The notes under the pieces: model-generated
Seen by the model: only the letters and a program-made list of their open reading frames with translations
Databases searched by the model: none
Told to the model about the DNA's origin: nothing
Shown: piece by piece, positions 43,830 to 54,649 of the stretch
How the letters are laid out: every line of letters begins with the position of its first letter
Position numbering within the stretch: the stretch's first letter is position 1
Made by a program: the position numbers and the translations under genes
NCBI GenBank assembly: GCA_025201375.1
Contig: JAIWZP010000033.1
Location: 62,001-126,000 of the forward strand
Length of the DNA stretch: 64,000 nt
DNA from: Gongronella butleri
Taxonomy: Eukaryota; Mucoromycota; Mucoromycetes; Mucorales; Cunninghamellaceae
Direction: 5' to 3'

Positions 43830-44560
43830 CCAAGGGGTGCAGTCGAAGATTTGGAAACAGCAAAATTAAAAGTCCTCATATTGCCACGCCACTCAACCGC
43901 ATGGCTCTGTCGCCCCAATGACCGATACAGATGCCATAAAAAAAGGGGGGTGCATGGGCTGGTTTCCGCGTAAATTGCAATTTGCCTCTTTTTTATGAAG
44001 TCAAAGTCGACGAAAAATTGGCCAAAGACCTGCGAAACAGGGATCATCAGAAAGAGCTCAGTCTGTTGCGTATGTGAATGTCGATGATCACCACAAAAAA
44101 CGAGATCCGGGCAGAGTTGATGCGAACAGCACGTTTGCGTGGTAACCTTGACGTGTGAAAACCCGCGTCAGGCATCATGTTTCACGCGTCTGTTCCTGAT
44201 CAATTTCATGCACCTCTTGCTAGTGGGCGCGTCAGCGCGGTTCCATGGACGCGTTTTTCCTATGCAATTCGCGCTTGAAGTTTAATCTAAAATCACGAAT
44301 TGCTCGTCAATCACCAGGTCAACCCCACTGTTTTTTTTGGTGTTTTCCGTGGTTCCCCCTGAGTTGTCTCTTGAAAGTCTGGTGCAAATCTGACAATTTT
44401 GGTTTTCGGCGCTCGCCACGACTAAAATTTGATTTGTGTGTGGTGCGTCCCGATTGCCTTTTGGCACCTTGCAAGTTGGGTGCCCCTCGAGGTTTCTAGC
44501 CCGCCATTTCACGCTACACTGTATTTCGCGTCGTCGTAGGGACTGGCTGATTGATTTTAT
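43830..44560. repeat. Family B, copy 2 (truncated)
   Basis: Begins with 'ggggtgcagtcgaagattt' and the terminal-repeat region (43868-43910), then aligns with 37130-37720 and 47940-48640. The right end is missing. Confidence 0.7.
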
Positions 44561-45289
44561 TTGCCTTTTTGTTAAAATGGGCCATCTGGGGTGTATCTCC
44601 TGGCATCCTCGTGCAAAATGGTCGCAAATTTGAAGCAGACGACAGTGGAGGCATAAGCTCGAAGTTTGTGGGCATCCAGCCCCCTTTTCCACTTGGATGC
44701 CAATCTCAAAATGTGATTTATTTTTATGAAGCGCAATTTGGCGCGTTTCTACAATCCAAACGGCCGTCAATTTACACCACAGGTGATTTCAATCTGTGTG
44801 CACCCCAAATCAGCAATGTTTCATAGGCATTATGAGCATCTTGAGTATAAGGCTAAATATTTTAGACGATTCCTTTATGCGATTTTAGATTGGGACTGGT
44901 CAATTCCTCTCACTTTATTACGTAGTACGCGTTCGATTGCCGCATTCGGATGCCAAGAGGGGTTGAAAAAAAGTCGCTGACTCGTTGCTGGGCGACGAAA
45001 AAAAAAAAAAAAAGGTGAAAAGAGAAAAAAAAAAACGGATGCATTCACGCAAAAGAGGGATGGGTGACTTGGCATGCACACTCCTTTATTTTTTTGCCTC
45101 GAAAGAGTGTACCATGTTTGGAAGCGAGGAGTTGAAAGACTCTGCCCCTAGGCGACGTCCAAAAAAATGGAGGATCAATCGCAAAAAGCCGGAAGAGCAA
45201 TTGCCCAGGACGCACTTGAAGGCAACCCACCAAATTAGGAAAACGCATGATGATGGGGTCCGAAATGACAACTTTTCTCGGAATAACCC

Positions 45290-45625
45290 AGCGAATTTGA
45301 CTTTTTGGTAGAGAATGTGCACTGTGAGATTGAAAAAGGCGAGATTTGAACTTTCTATATCGGCACCACTTTGAATTATTCGTCAGTGTGCACACTCGAT
45401 ATATCGGCACCACCTTGAATTCGTCAATTTGGCCTGTGCAGACACATACTTTTGTCGCTGATGTCTTTGCAAAGTTGACAATTGATGCGCAAAAGATGTG
45501 TAATCAAGCAAAAAGAGTGTTCTCCATGGTATCACACCTCTCATTCCATCCAAATAAACGAAAAAAATCAGCATTTTTATACAGTATGATGAATATTGCA
45601 AAAAAGTCATTTATTGCTGCAAAAC
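45290..45625. repeat. Repeat D, copy 1
   Basis: Direct copy of 47265-47600, with 'agcgaatttgactttttggt', 'ctatatcggcaccac' and 'gttctccatgg' in order, about 90% alike. Non-coding. Confidence 0.88.
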
Positions 45626-46349
45626 AAGAAGAAAAAAAAAAAGGTGGGTGCGCTTTTTCTGGTTTCTGAGACCAGAAATGGCCTCTAAGAGCGGGTCCAC
45701 GCTTCCAGAAATGGCCTTGGAGGTGGTAGGTATAAATTTTGGCATTTCTGTTTTTAAAAGTGCAAAGCGGTCAGCAAAATCCTGCATTCGACAAGATTTG
45801 GAAGAATCTCAGAGGTCATTTCTGGTCTCAGAAACGAGAAATTGTTGGCCATCTTTTGTTTTTGTCATGCACTCCTAATGCACTCCTAAATGCTTTGCAC
45901 CTCTGCTTCATCACATTCTGTGCTTTAGAAATGGTAATCAATTTATGTGGATGTCAAGAGGTACAATTTAAAATCCTTTTTTACCGCATTGTTTGGTCAT
46001 TTATCGCACAAACGACAGCCATCAAGAACATCCATTCCTTGAACCGACGCTTCTCAGCCTAGTCGTTCGAATGAGCCCGCTCTTGGGGCGTTGCGGTCGC
46101 TGGATGGCGCGCAGTCGAGGCTTTGAAAAAAAAAAAGTCCTCCGGATTTTGTGGAAGAATTGTTTCCTCATTCGCTTCAGATTTGGTCAGTCTTTTAAAA
46201 AAAGCTAATGGGCCATCCAATACCACCACCATCTTTTGTGAATTGACACAGCGTCCACCATCGCAATTGAAGCGCGGCAGACGCGCATAAAAATTTTTGA
46301 GCATTCATCGAATGCTCGTCCAATTGTCCAAGCAAAAATTGCGAAAAGT

Positions 46350-46800
46350 TTAGTTTTGCTGGCCGCGATGCGCATCACTGATCAAAACGGCTGAATTTGG
46401 CTCTTTATAAAATGCTCGTCGAATGCGCATCGAATGCCCATTGTTTGTTCATTGAATGTTCATCCAATCGTCAAAGCAAAAAGTGCAAAAGGTCTGGTTT
46501 TGCTGGCCCGGATGCGCATCCCCGATCAAAATGGCTGAATTTGACTTTTTGTAAGATGCTCATCGAATGCTCATTGAATGCTCATTGAATGTGCATTGTA
46601 TTCTCATTGAATGTTCATCCAATCGGCTAAGCAAAGATTGCAAAAGGTCTGGTTTTGCTGGCCCGGATGCACATCACTGATCAAAACGGCTGAATATGAC
46701 TTTCTATAAAAATGCTCATCAAATGCTCATCAATCGTCAATGCAAAAATTGCAATAGGTCTGGTTTTGCTGGCCGCATTGCGCATTAATGGTCAAAAAGG
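46350..46800. repeat. Tandem array of ~110-155-bp units with nested 10-12-bp repeats
   Basis: The word 'ggttttgctggcc' or its near-match recurs at about 46352, 46496, 46651 and 46762. Between these, short AATGCTCATCG-like words repeat several times in a row. Four units of uneven length. Confidence 0.85.
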
Positions 46801-46889
46801 GCGCCACTCTTCGGCTCCAACAATTTAACTTTTTTTGCGCATGTAGAGATTAACATTCATCTTGTCCACACAAACCACTTGATGATTTT

Positions 46890-47145
46890 TAGGCTGGTCC
46901 TGAAGGAAGCACTCCTGACGGGGCTAATGTACCGCCAACTTGTCTGACGACACGCTCTCTCTCCTTGGTCGGTTTCTTGCTGATTTGGCTTTTTCTTGCA
47001 TTTTTTTTTTCACTAAAACCAGCGCTGATGACCGAGGAATGCGAGGATTACAGATACTAATGATCACGGTACGGGTGTATCGGCAAGATGAATCGATATT
47101 TTGGCCCATCAAGCGTGACAGGAAGCTTGATGCTGATTGTTTTTG
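46890..47145. repeat. Repeat C, copy 1
   Basis: Aligns with about 48985-49180: 'tcctgacggggc', 'acgctctc..tccttggtcg', 'ttcttgctgatttgg' and 'catcggcaagatg.at' in the same order. Confidence 0.75.
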
Positions 47146-47264
47146 GTGAGTATTAGGTGTACACCAGTATTCTTTTTGAAAAAGCCGCACGAGCATGGCT
47201 CACAGGGCGCAGTTTAAGTCAACCCAAATTGAGAAAAAAATGGGGGCGGTTTTTAGGAGGGCGA

Positions 47265-47600
47265 ACTAACCCAGCAAAATTGACTTTTTGGTGGAGAATG
47301 CGCACTGTGAGATTGAAAATGGCGAGATTTGAATTTTCTATATCGGCACCACTTTGAATTCGTGAATGTGCACGCTCGATATAACGGCACCACCTTGAAT
47401 TCGTCAATTTGGCCGGTGCAGACACGTACTTTTTGTCGCTGATGCCTTTGCAAAGTTGACAATGGATGTGCAAAAGATGTGTGATTAAACAGAAAGAATG
47501 TTCTCCATGGGACGACACCTCTTGTTCCATCCCAAAGAATGAAAAAAATCAGCATTTCTCCATGATGGAATATTGCAAAAAGTCATCCTTACTGCAGGGA
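47265..47600. repeat. Repeat D, copy 2
   Basis: See 45290-45625; same orientation, about 1.97 kb apart. Confidence 0.88.
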
Positions 47601-47934
47601 ATCAGCCCTTTTTTTTTTTGTTGTTCTTGTTGTTTCAGTGACAAAGAAGCTCATCCTGAGCAGATGTGCATCAAACGTACTGCAAATTTTTTATGCTTCT
47701 AGTGTAGTATTCGCGCGCAGTGCAACAAAAAACCGGGATCGATCAAGCGGCTGTCGAGAAAAAGACCAATCGAGCAGTTTTCGCTTCCTTTGGATCGTGT
47801 GTCGATGGATTGTGCATCTGACTAGGTCAGCGACACGCTCAACCGACGATACCAAGATGTCTCGTTCAAATGAGCCTACTCACAAGGCACCACAACTACA
47901 GGATCGCGCACAATGATGATTTTAAAAAATGACG

Positions 47935-48906
47935 GATTTTCAAAGGGGTGCAGTCGACGATTTGAAAACGGGGAAATGCGAGTCCTCAGATCGCCATACC
48001 ATTCAACCACATGGTCAATTCACCCCCAAGAACCGATACAAGTGCAATAAAAAACAGAGTTTCATTGACTGGTTTCCGCGTAAGATAGATTTAGGGTCAA
48101 GTTTTCGACCCAAGGTCATGTCGACGAAAATGGATCCCAAAGCCATGTAACAGATACCAACAGAAAGAGCATGGCTTGCTGCGTATGTTGACGTTGGTGA
48201 TCAATGAAAAAAGGGATTTTTTTTTGTTGGTTTGACACGGTTGCAAAATCATAGACGTCTTTTGACGCGTTTAAAACCGCGTCAAGCATCCAGTCACACG
48301 CGCCCTTGTCTAATCAAATCTATGCTCCTGGCGCCTCTCTTGCTGGTGGACCCGATGATGCGGCTCTATGGACGCGTTTTTCCACTGTTATTCGTCATTG
48401 AAATTCAATCAAAACTCGCGCATTGCTCGATGCTCAGCAGGTCGACCCCAATCTTTGTTGGCATATTCCGCGGTTATGTCATGCACTTTTTCATGGGTGC
48501 GAGTTTGAAGCGGTTCTGAGGACCCATGTTTTCCATTTTGGTTTTGAGACCTCGACGCGGCTAAATTTTGATTTGCGTGTGGCGCGCCCAAAAATGGTTT
48601 GCCATTTGCAAACTGAGCGCCATTTAGCATTTCAAGGCCGCAATCATCCAGGGCGGCGCGTTTGGAGCCTTCACTGTGTCTGGCCGGCAAAGGCACATTT
48701 GTTTACTAGAAAAAAAACTAACATTTCTTGAGTCTCTCCTGGTAAAACTGTCCAAATGAAACAAAACTTCATCCATTGCCGCACCCTTCAATTCATCGAT
48801 CGTCTACTAACAAAGGTTGGACGTGATTGAATCAGTAAAGCCAAAGCAATCACCAAAACCAAAAGAATTTACAAAATTGACAATAAAAAAGATACGACGT
48901 CATGCA

Positions 48907-48942
<36 letters not shown>

Positions 48943-49440
48943 GCACCGTGATTCACCTCGTTCACGTAATCTTTCCAGGTTTTTTTTAGCCTAGTCCTGA
49001 CGGGGCCAATGTGTTTGACGAAACGCTCTCCTTGGTCGTTTTCTTGCTGATTTTGGGCCATTTCCCGCATTTTTTACTAAAATTAGCGACGATGCCCCTC
49101 AGACTCCAAAATTCACAACTTGGGTGCATCGGCAAGGTGGATTGATATGTTCATCCAAAAGCGTGGCAGGTCATCTGCTGACTAGCGAGCAATGGGCGAT
49201 TTTACGTAGATTCAAACTTTAACCGCGAATTGCAAGGTAAAAACGCGCCCCTGGAACCGCGACGACACGTCCACTGGCCAGAGATGATTCAGGTGCATAG
49301 ATTTGATTAGAAATAGACGCGTGCAACACGAGGTTTGACGCGGTTTACATTACAGTATCACGCGTCTCAATGTCCATGATGCTGAAAACCGTGTCAAAAA
49401 TGACAGAAACCCCATTTTTTTTCATCGATCACCCATGTCC
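47935..49440. repeat. Family B, copy 3, with repeat C embedded
   Basis: The left end 'ggggtgcagtcgacgattt' and terminal-repeat region (47980-48015) are clear. The interior aligns with 37070-38300, including the 3' block near 48720-48900. Repeat C (48985-49180) lies where the two copies diverge, and the final block 49185-49440 again matches 38060-38290. A 32-T run occurs at about 48909-48940. Confidence 0.7.
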
Positions 49441-51470
49441 ACGTACGCAGTGAGCTATGCTCTTTTTGATATTGAGTCTGTTTCACGGAGAAACAGGCTT
49501 TTTTTTTTTCGCTGACATGACCGTGAGCCGAAAATAAGGACCTTGACCGCATTTTATACCAAAACCAGGCAATGGACCGCCTGCTTTATATATCGTTTTG
49601 ATTGGTTATTGAGGTCGTGGTGGCGAACTGAGGTCCTGAATCCTGTACGTTGTCGCTTGCGCTGCAATGAACCAAAAATGCAGTACTGTAATACGCTCAA
49701 ATTGCGATATTTTGAATCTTTGCGTACGTTGACTATGATGTTGTATAAAGTCTAAAGCACAGCATGCGACAATCACTCTGATGCGTGTGCTTGTCGTACA
49801 ATCAGCTGCAGTGCTATTGAGGGAAAAAAAAAAAAAGACAAAATCGTTCCCCGTTTGAAGGGGGCGCGACAGACAGCCAACACGGCCACACAAAAAAAAA
49901 AAATGAAAGAGCATTGTCGATTTACAAGACCTTCATTTCATATCAAGATCAATTTTAGCCGTTTTCATCGAGTGCGCTGTTGTGCCTGGCAAAACCTGGC
50001 GCTTGGCTAAGATTGGCCGTGAACTTTAAGGCGTCCCAGTGGCATTTCGCATATGATATCGGTGTGCTATTTTTAAAAGATGACGTGTCAAGAAAAAGCG
50101 GCCCTGTTGGAAAACAAAGGCTCTCATTTTAGAATGCACGTCCTTTTTTGATGCCTGTCACTTTCGCGCTCGCGCATCAACCCGATGGGCGTGCTCCGGC
50201 AGCCGGGGCGGGCAGGTCGAGCCCCCAGACTTGCCTTAATAGGAAGGTACAGGCTGGCCGCTCGTCCAGGTGTTGTGCATGGTGTTGCACGGCATCCATG
50301 CGTGTCAATTCTCTGGCCTATGGCTCATTCGAAGGAGCATTCAATTGTGCGTGGGAGCTGTGAATTTGGGATCACTGCCTCGAGGCTGTGCGCGTGGACA
50401 GCGCAAATGGTATCACGCTCTGCTTTTTGCCAGAGGGACACCAAAAATCGGCCAACGACGTGCAATCCTGATCCTGCATGATATCCACTTGAGGCACCCA
50501 GCGCCAAGCGTGACCTGAGCACCATTGTAGGCAAGTTTTCACGCATGAACGACAAGCAATTGCAAGAAAAATGCCAAAAAGAGGCGAATCCGAGGAAAAA
50601 CAGAGCCGATCGGCAGTCTCCAGGCATCTTTTTGCCCCTGAACGACTGTGCACAAAAAAAAAAAAAAAAAAAAGGTGGGCGCGAGCCATGTTCAATGATA
50701 CCAAACGAAAATGGGCGCACGTTTTCCCAAACGTGATCCATTTTTCTCGTCTCTCGCGCGCTTCAGCACCGTCATACCTTGCAGCTGAATCCATGATGAA
50801 TGATCAGCACAAAAAAAAAAAAACCTCACCCCAAATTTGGGCCACGTTCGGCTGATTGAGCCAATCCCAGAGCGACTTGCGTCGCACTGCCTAAAATAAT
50901 TGGAAAAAATCACGGCCATCCCAAATCCAAATTTGGCCATTTTCACACCCAGTGTGCAGACTTGCCTGCTAAATTGCACACATTGCAGAATTACCCTCCA
51001 TAATATAACATTCAATGAGACCACAAATGGTCCCGTTGGCCATGGCACGTTAGTACGAAAAGCAACTTCGATATGCACGCGTTGCGAGACACACTTTTAC
51101 ACCCCAATTGCTTCCACGCTGAGATTCCGCCATATTGCAAAAAAAAATCATCTGTGTTAAAGTCTCCCCCCAACCGCGCAAGTGTTCACGCCAGTTGAAA
51201 TCAAATTTGAATGCGGCTCGTAGTGGCCCTCTGTGAAAAATAAAAAAAAAAGGCCCCAATATCCGTTGCTGCGACTAAACTGGCTTGTCATCGTGAGTGA
51301 GCGACGACACTGGATCGCGCGGTGTCGAGGGATGCCTGTGCAATGTGGATGTCACGAGGCAGAGCCTGAAAAAAAGGGCCATGCCCCATTTTGAGACAGG
51401 CAACTGAGGACTGTATCCATCGGATGCATTCATTGCACGGAATGCGGATCCTCTGTCTGTCGCATCAAAC
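49441..51470. other. Intergenic, no gene seen
   Basis: Two kb with A- and T-tracts (for example 50655-50673) and no coding, tRNA or recognised repeat signal on either strand. Confidence 0.45.
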
Positions 51471-51890
51471 ACCCATTTTCACAAAATCGCAGAAACTTGA
51501 CCCAAAACACGCCCCCATGCACCACCCCGCCCTCATAATACCGCACGCCCGTCCCCAATCGCTCATGAAATCGCCACAAAAAAAAGCAAGACTTGGTCGG
51601 GCATGGAAAATGTTTGTTTTCTGAGTTTCGTGGTAGCTTTTTTTTTTTTTTTTTCGTCAGAGCCATCCCCCTGACCTTCCGAGCGCGTGCAAAAACGTCA
51701 ATAAAGCACCCTTTCTGCCCTCAGAAACAATAAAAAATCACATCCATTATCCATTTTCACAAAATCGCAAAAGTCAGCCCAAAACGCGACCCCAATCGCC
51801 GCACCGACCTCCGACGGCCCAAATCGCGCCCCAATCACGCGAAAAGCACCACAAATCACCGACCCAAAACTCAGAAAACATAAATATTTG
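51470..51890. repeat. Two-copy direct repeat upstream of tRNA-Gly (~150 bp each)
   Basis: 51473-51625 and about 51750-51890 share 'ccattttcacaaaatcgca', 'cccaaaacrcg.ccccaat', 'gcaccrcc' and 'cccaatc.c..gaaa.c.ccacaaa' in order. Confidence 0.7.
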
Positions 51891-51977
51891 ACAAAAACAT
51901 CCAATTTTCGCGTTTTTTTCGTTTTTTTTCTTTCAGAGACATCCCAGGAACTTCAGGTTGGTACTGTTGACATCGAA

Positions 51978-52047
51978 GCGCGCATGGTTAAGTGGTATAA
52001 TGGCCGCCTGCCACGCGGCCGGCCGGGGTTCGATTCCCCGTGCGCGC
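51978..52047 (+). tRNA. tRNA-Gly(GCC)
   Basis: The cloverleaf is complete: acceptor GCGCGCA/TGCGCGC, D-arm with the A-box words TGGTTAAGTGG, anticodon stem-loop CCGC-CTGCCAC-GCGG (anticodon GCC) and T-arm CCGGGGTTCGATTCCCCG (B-box). No intron. The discriminator is A at 52048, and a run of eight Ts at 52053-52060 is the Pol III terminator. Confidence 0.96.
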
Positions 52048-52099
52048 AATCATTTTTTTTCAATTTTTTAATAATTTTTTCAAGAAAGATGTTGAATTT

Positions 52100-52155
52100 T
52101 TTTTTTGTGTGTGTTTGTGTGTGTGTTTGTGTGTGTGTTTGTGTGTGTGGTAGAG
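52100..52155. repeat. GT-rich microsatellite (TTTGTGTGTG units)
   Basis: Repeated TTTGTGTGTG(TG) words, about five copies, shortly after the tRNA-Gly terminator. Confidence 0.85.
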
Positions 52156-52399
52156 TGGTGTATGTGGGCTGTGTTTGTTATTTGTGTGGATGCGGAGGGG
52201 GGGGGGTGCGTGTATGCGTCTGTGTCTGTTTTTTTTTGTTTTATTGGCTGTTTTGGCTTCTTTTTAGGCGAATCTTCATGCGTAGCGAGCGTGGGGCACA
52301 TGGAAGATGGCTGTTCTTTTGGATGAGTACCTTTGTACGTGCGAAAATGATAAAAAGGCTGAAAAAGATTTTTTTGGGCGACTATTGTTTTTCCGTGTA

Positions 52400-52770
52400 T
52401 TGCAGGTTTATCGATATGGGCTGATAGCGTTACAATTGCGATTGATGCGTGATTCTATCAAGTGCGGGTATGTTGGAGAGGAATGGCTAGGGAAAAAAGG
52501 CAAGAAAAGAGCGTTTTTGCCTTTTTGTCCAGGGGCGAAGCTGGCTAAAAGGATCAAGCGGGAATTCATGCAGGCTGCGACCCAAATTGGGATGCGTTGC
52601 ATGAATTTCGTGTGCGTCGACAGATTAAAAAAAAAGTGTAGTTGTGGACCCACACTTTGTTTGCTTTGACGGCGCTTATGATAGTCAAGTGGGTGATTTT
52701 GATGACATAGACACTCAAACGAGGCGAAAAGGCAGTGAACGGGACACGCGCCAGTGTTTGGAATGGTGCC

Positions 52771-52824
<54 letters not shown>

Positions 52825-53215
52825 GTTGACATGGAGGCGGGCCTGCTCTGTTTTTCTTCACTGAAGACGATTAGCAAGATGAAGTTTTACGAGCGCTACG
52901 AATGAGACGACGAAAAGTACAAACTCTGGACATTCAAGGACTTTCTGGCTTTGCAAGCGGAAGAATTCAGCTTCCTATCCTTGAATGCCGAGTACATGGA
53001 TTGGAGCCACTTGTGCCGTGCTCCCAGAGCCAGCGCTCGACGAGCCGGCGCCCGCTCCCTGTAGTCAGTGCTCACGCAAGCCGATGACGAGTACCAGTTC
53101 GTGAACGAGGACGACGACGACGGCGGTGGCAACGAGTATGACCTCAAACAGAGGTCATCGAGTACGACAAAGATGGCGGCAATTACGAAAAATTCGACGG
53201 CGTGTACCGGGCATG
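52400..53215 (+). pseudogene. Decayed multi-copy protein gene, copy 1
   Basis: Fragments of protein-like sequence in several frames: a basic segment (RAFLPFCPGAKLAKRIKR, about 52510-52565), HFVCFDGAYDSQVGDFDD (about 52645-52700), FTEDD-like to YKLWTFKDFLALQAEEF (about 52860-52965), and an acidic tail near 53085-53215. Stops, frame changes and a 51-T run (52773-52823) break it. The same order recurs at 63440-64000, so it was a repeated gene or transposon ORF. I do not recognise the family. Confidence 0.55.
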
Positions 53216-54645
53216 ACTTGAATAAAGACTGTTCATAAATAGAGAATCGAACTTTTTGAATGCACTTGGCTTTGCGTTCGTGATGTTGTGACAGACGTTT
53301 TAGGGGCGGTTGATAATTCTGACTCGCATGTAAAATTTGAAATGCATGCCGAATTGCTGGATTTTGATCAAAAAGGCTATTTCTCTCAATTTTCGCGGTT
53401 TGTCCTAATGCCGGTGCCTCTAAAATTGCTCAATTTGTAATTCTGTTCCACGATATCAATGTAAATTTAATTTAGAATCGGATAAAGTTGTCACACAGTG
53501 TCTATTATTTTAACGCATGTTACGCGTCAATTTCATTTTTTTGTGGCGGCAAGAGCGCGATTAAGTGTTTTTTTTTTTTTTTTTTTTTTTTCCAAAAAGC
53601 AACGATGAAAGGATAACCACCTTGTCTTTTTTTTTTTTGTCCCCCTTTTCTTAATCGGAGGACAAGCATAGGGGGACTTCCGTTGCAACAGCAACACGAA
53701 AGGGCAGAGACTTGCATTGGCCGATGATGGGGGGCAAGGCGAAAAATGATCGGTTAAAAAGGGACGGCAAGCGTGTCATCGGTGGGCATTTTTGGGCACC
53801 AAGGGCCGCCCGACGTGACACCCGTCGTTCGTCGCAAGAATCAGGTAAACGGTGCCTGCGGCGGCTTTTTGCCAAGCCAAGGAGACATACACAAGCAGTG
53901 GGCGCCAACATCTCACCAATGGACGGCAAACCCGCTCATCCTCGTGCATGATATCTTGGAATGGCGACTCAACAAGAATCAGGAGGCATTGATCGCATCC
54001 ACAATGGTGCGGGCACGCTTATCAAGCATGCAAAAGGGGTCCAGTTGGCGACTCAACCTGATACAAGCCGGTGTTTAACCCCATAGCATAGCTGAGCACG
54101 CAAAAGGTAAACTAACGATTGAAATCGAATGTTGATCGTGTATTTTAGCTCACACATCCTATTTTTTTTTGTATGTGTGTGAAATAACTCAGTCTCTTTT
54201 TTTTTTTTTTTTTTTGTAAACGTAGCATCCCCCATTTCAACTTGCACCCAAAGCTGGAGTTACACTCACTCTCAAGACGGCTTGGATCCTAGGTTCAAGG
54301 CTCAATGATCAAGACTCACGAGTCACGACACACACACACTTCAGGCAATCGTACATCAAAACGCTCGGCAAATGACAAACATCACCACACACCTTACGAA
54401 ATTTCTACCAATTCAATATTTGCAGGATGAAGAAAAAAATATTGCCTACAGTGAAGATATTGTTACAATAACGAGCAGAAACGTGACGAATCACCTTTTT
54501 TTTTTTTTTTTTTTTGCCAAGATCAGATGAATCGAGTCGCTGAACACAAAAAAATGGTAGTTTCTCCAGAAATACACAATTTTAGCCCTGGCGCGCTATA
54601 TTTGATAAAAATGAAAATGAATAAGTAGAAAGAGATGCGTACGGG
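53216..54645. other. Intergenic, no gene seen
   Basis: Poly-T runs at about 53571-53591 and 54498-54516. An ORF at 53773-54078 has a somewhat protein-like first half (HQGPPDVTPVVRRKNQ), but I found no start, partner exon or family, so I do not call it. Confidence 0.4.
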
Positions 54646-54649
54646 GGAC

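Noticed and set aside
50148..50518. Overlapping ORFs with Cys/Trp content
   Set aside because: No homology pattern, no splice partners, and three frames open together by chance.
51888..52424. 178-aa ORF spanning the tRNA-Gly region
   Set aside because: It runs through the tRNA gene, its terminator and the GT microsatellite.
53773..54078. 101-aa ORF with a protein-like start
   Set aside because: No family recognised, no upstream or downstream exon, and flanking sequence is repeat-like; kept only as a note in the intergenic entry.
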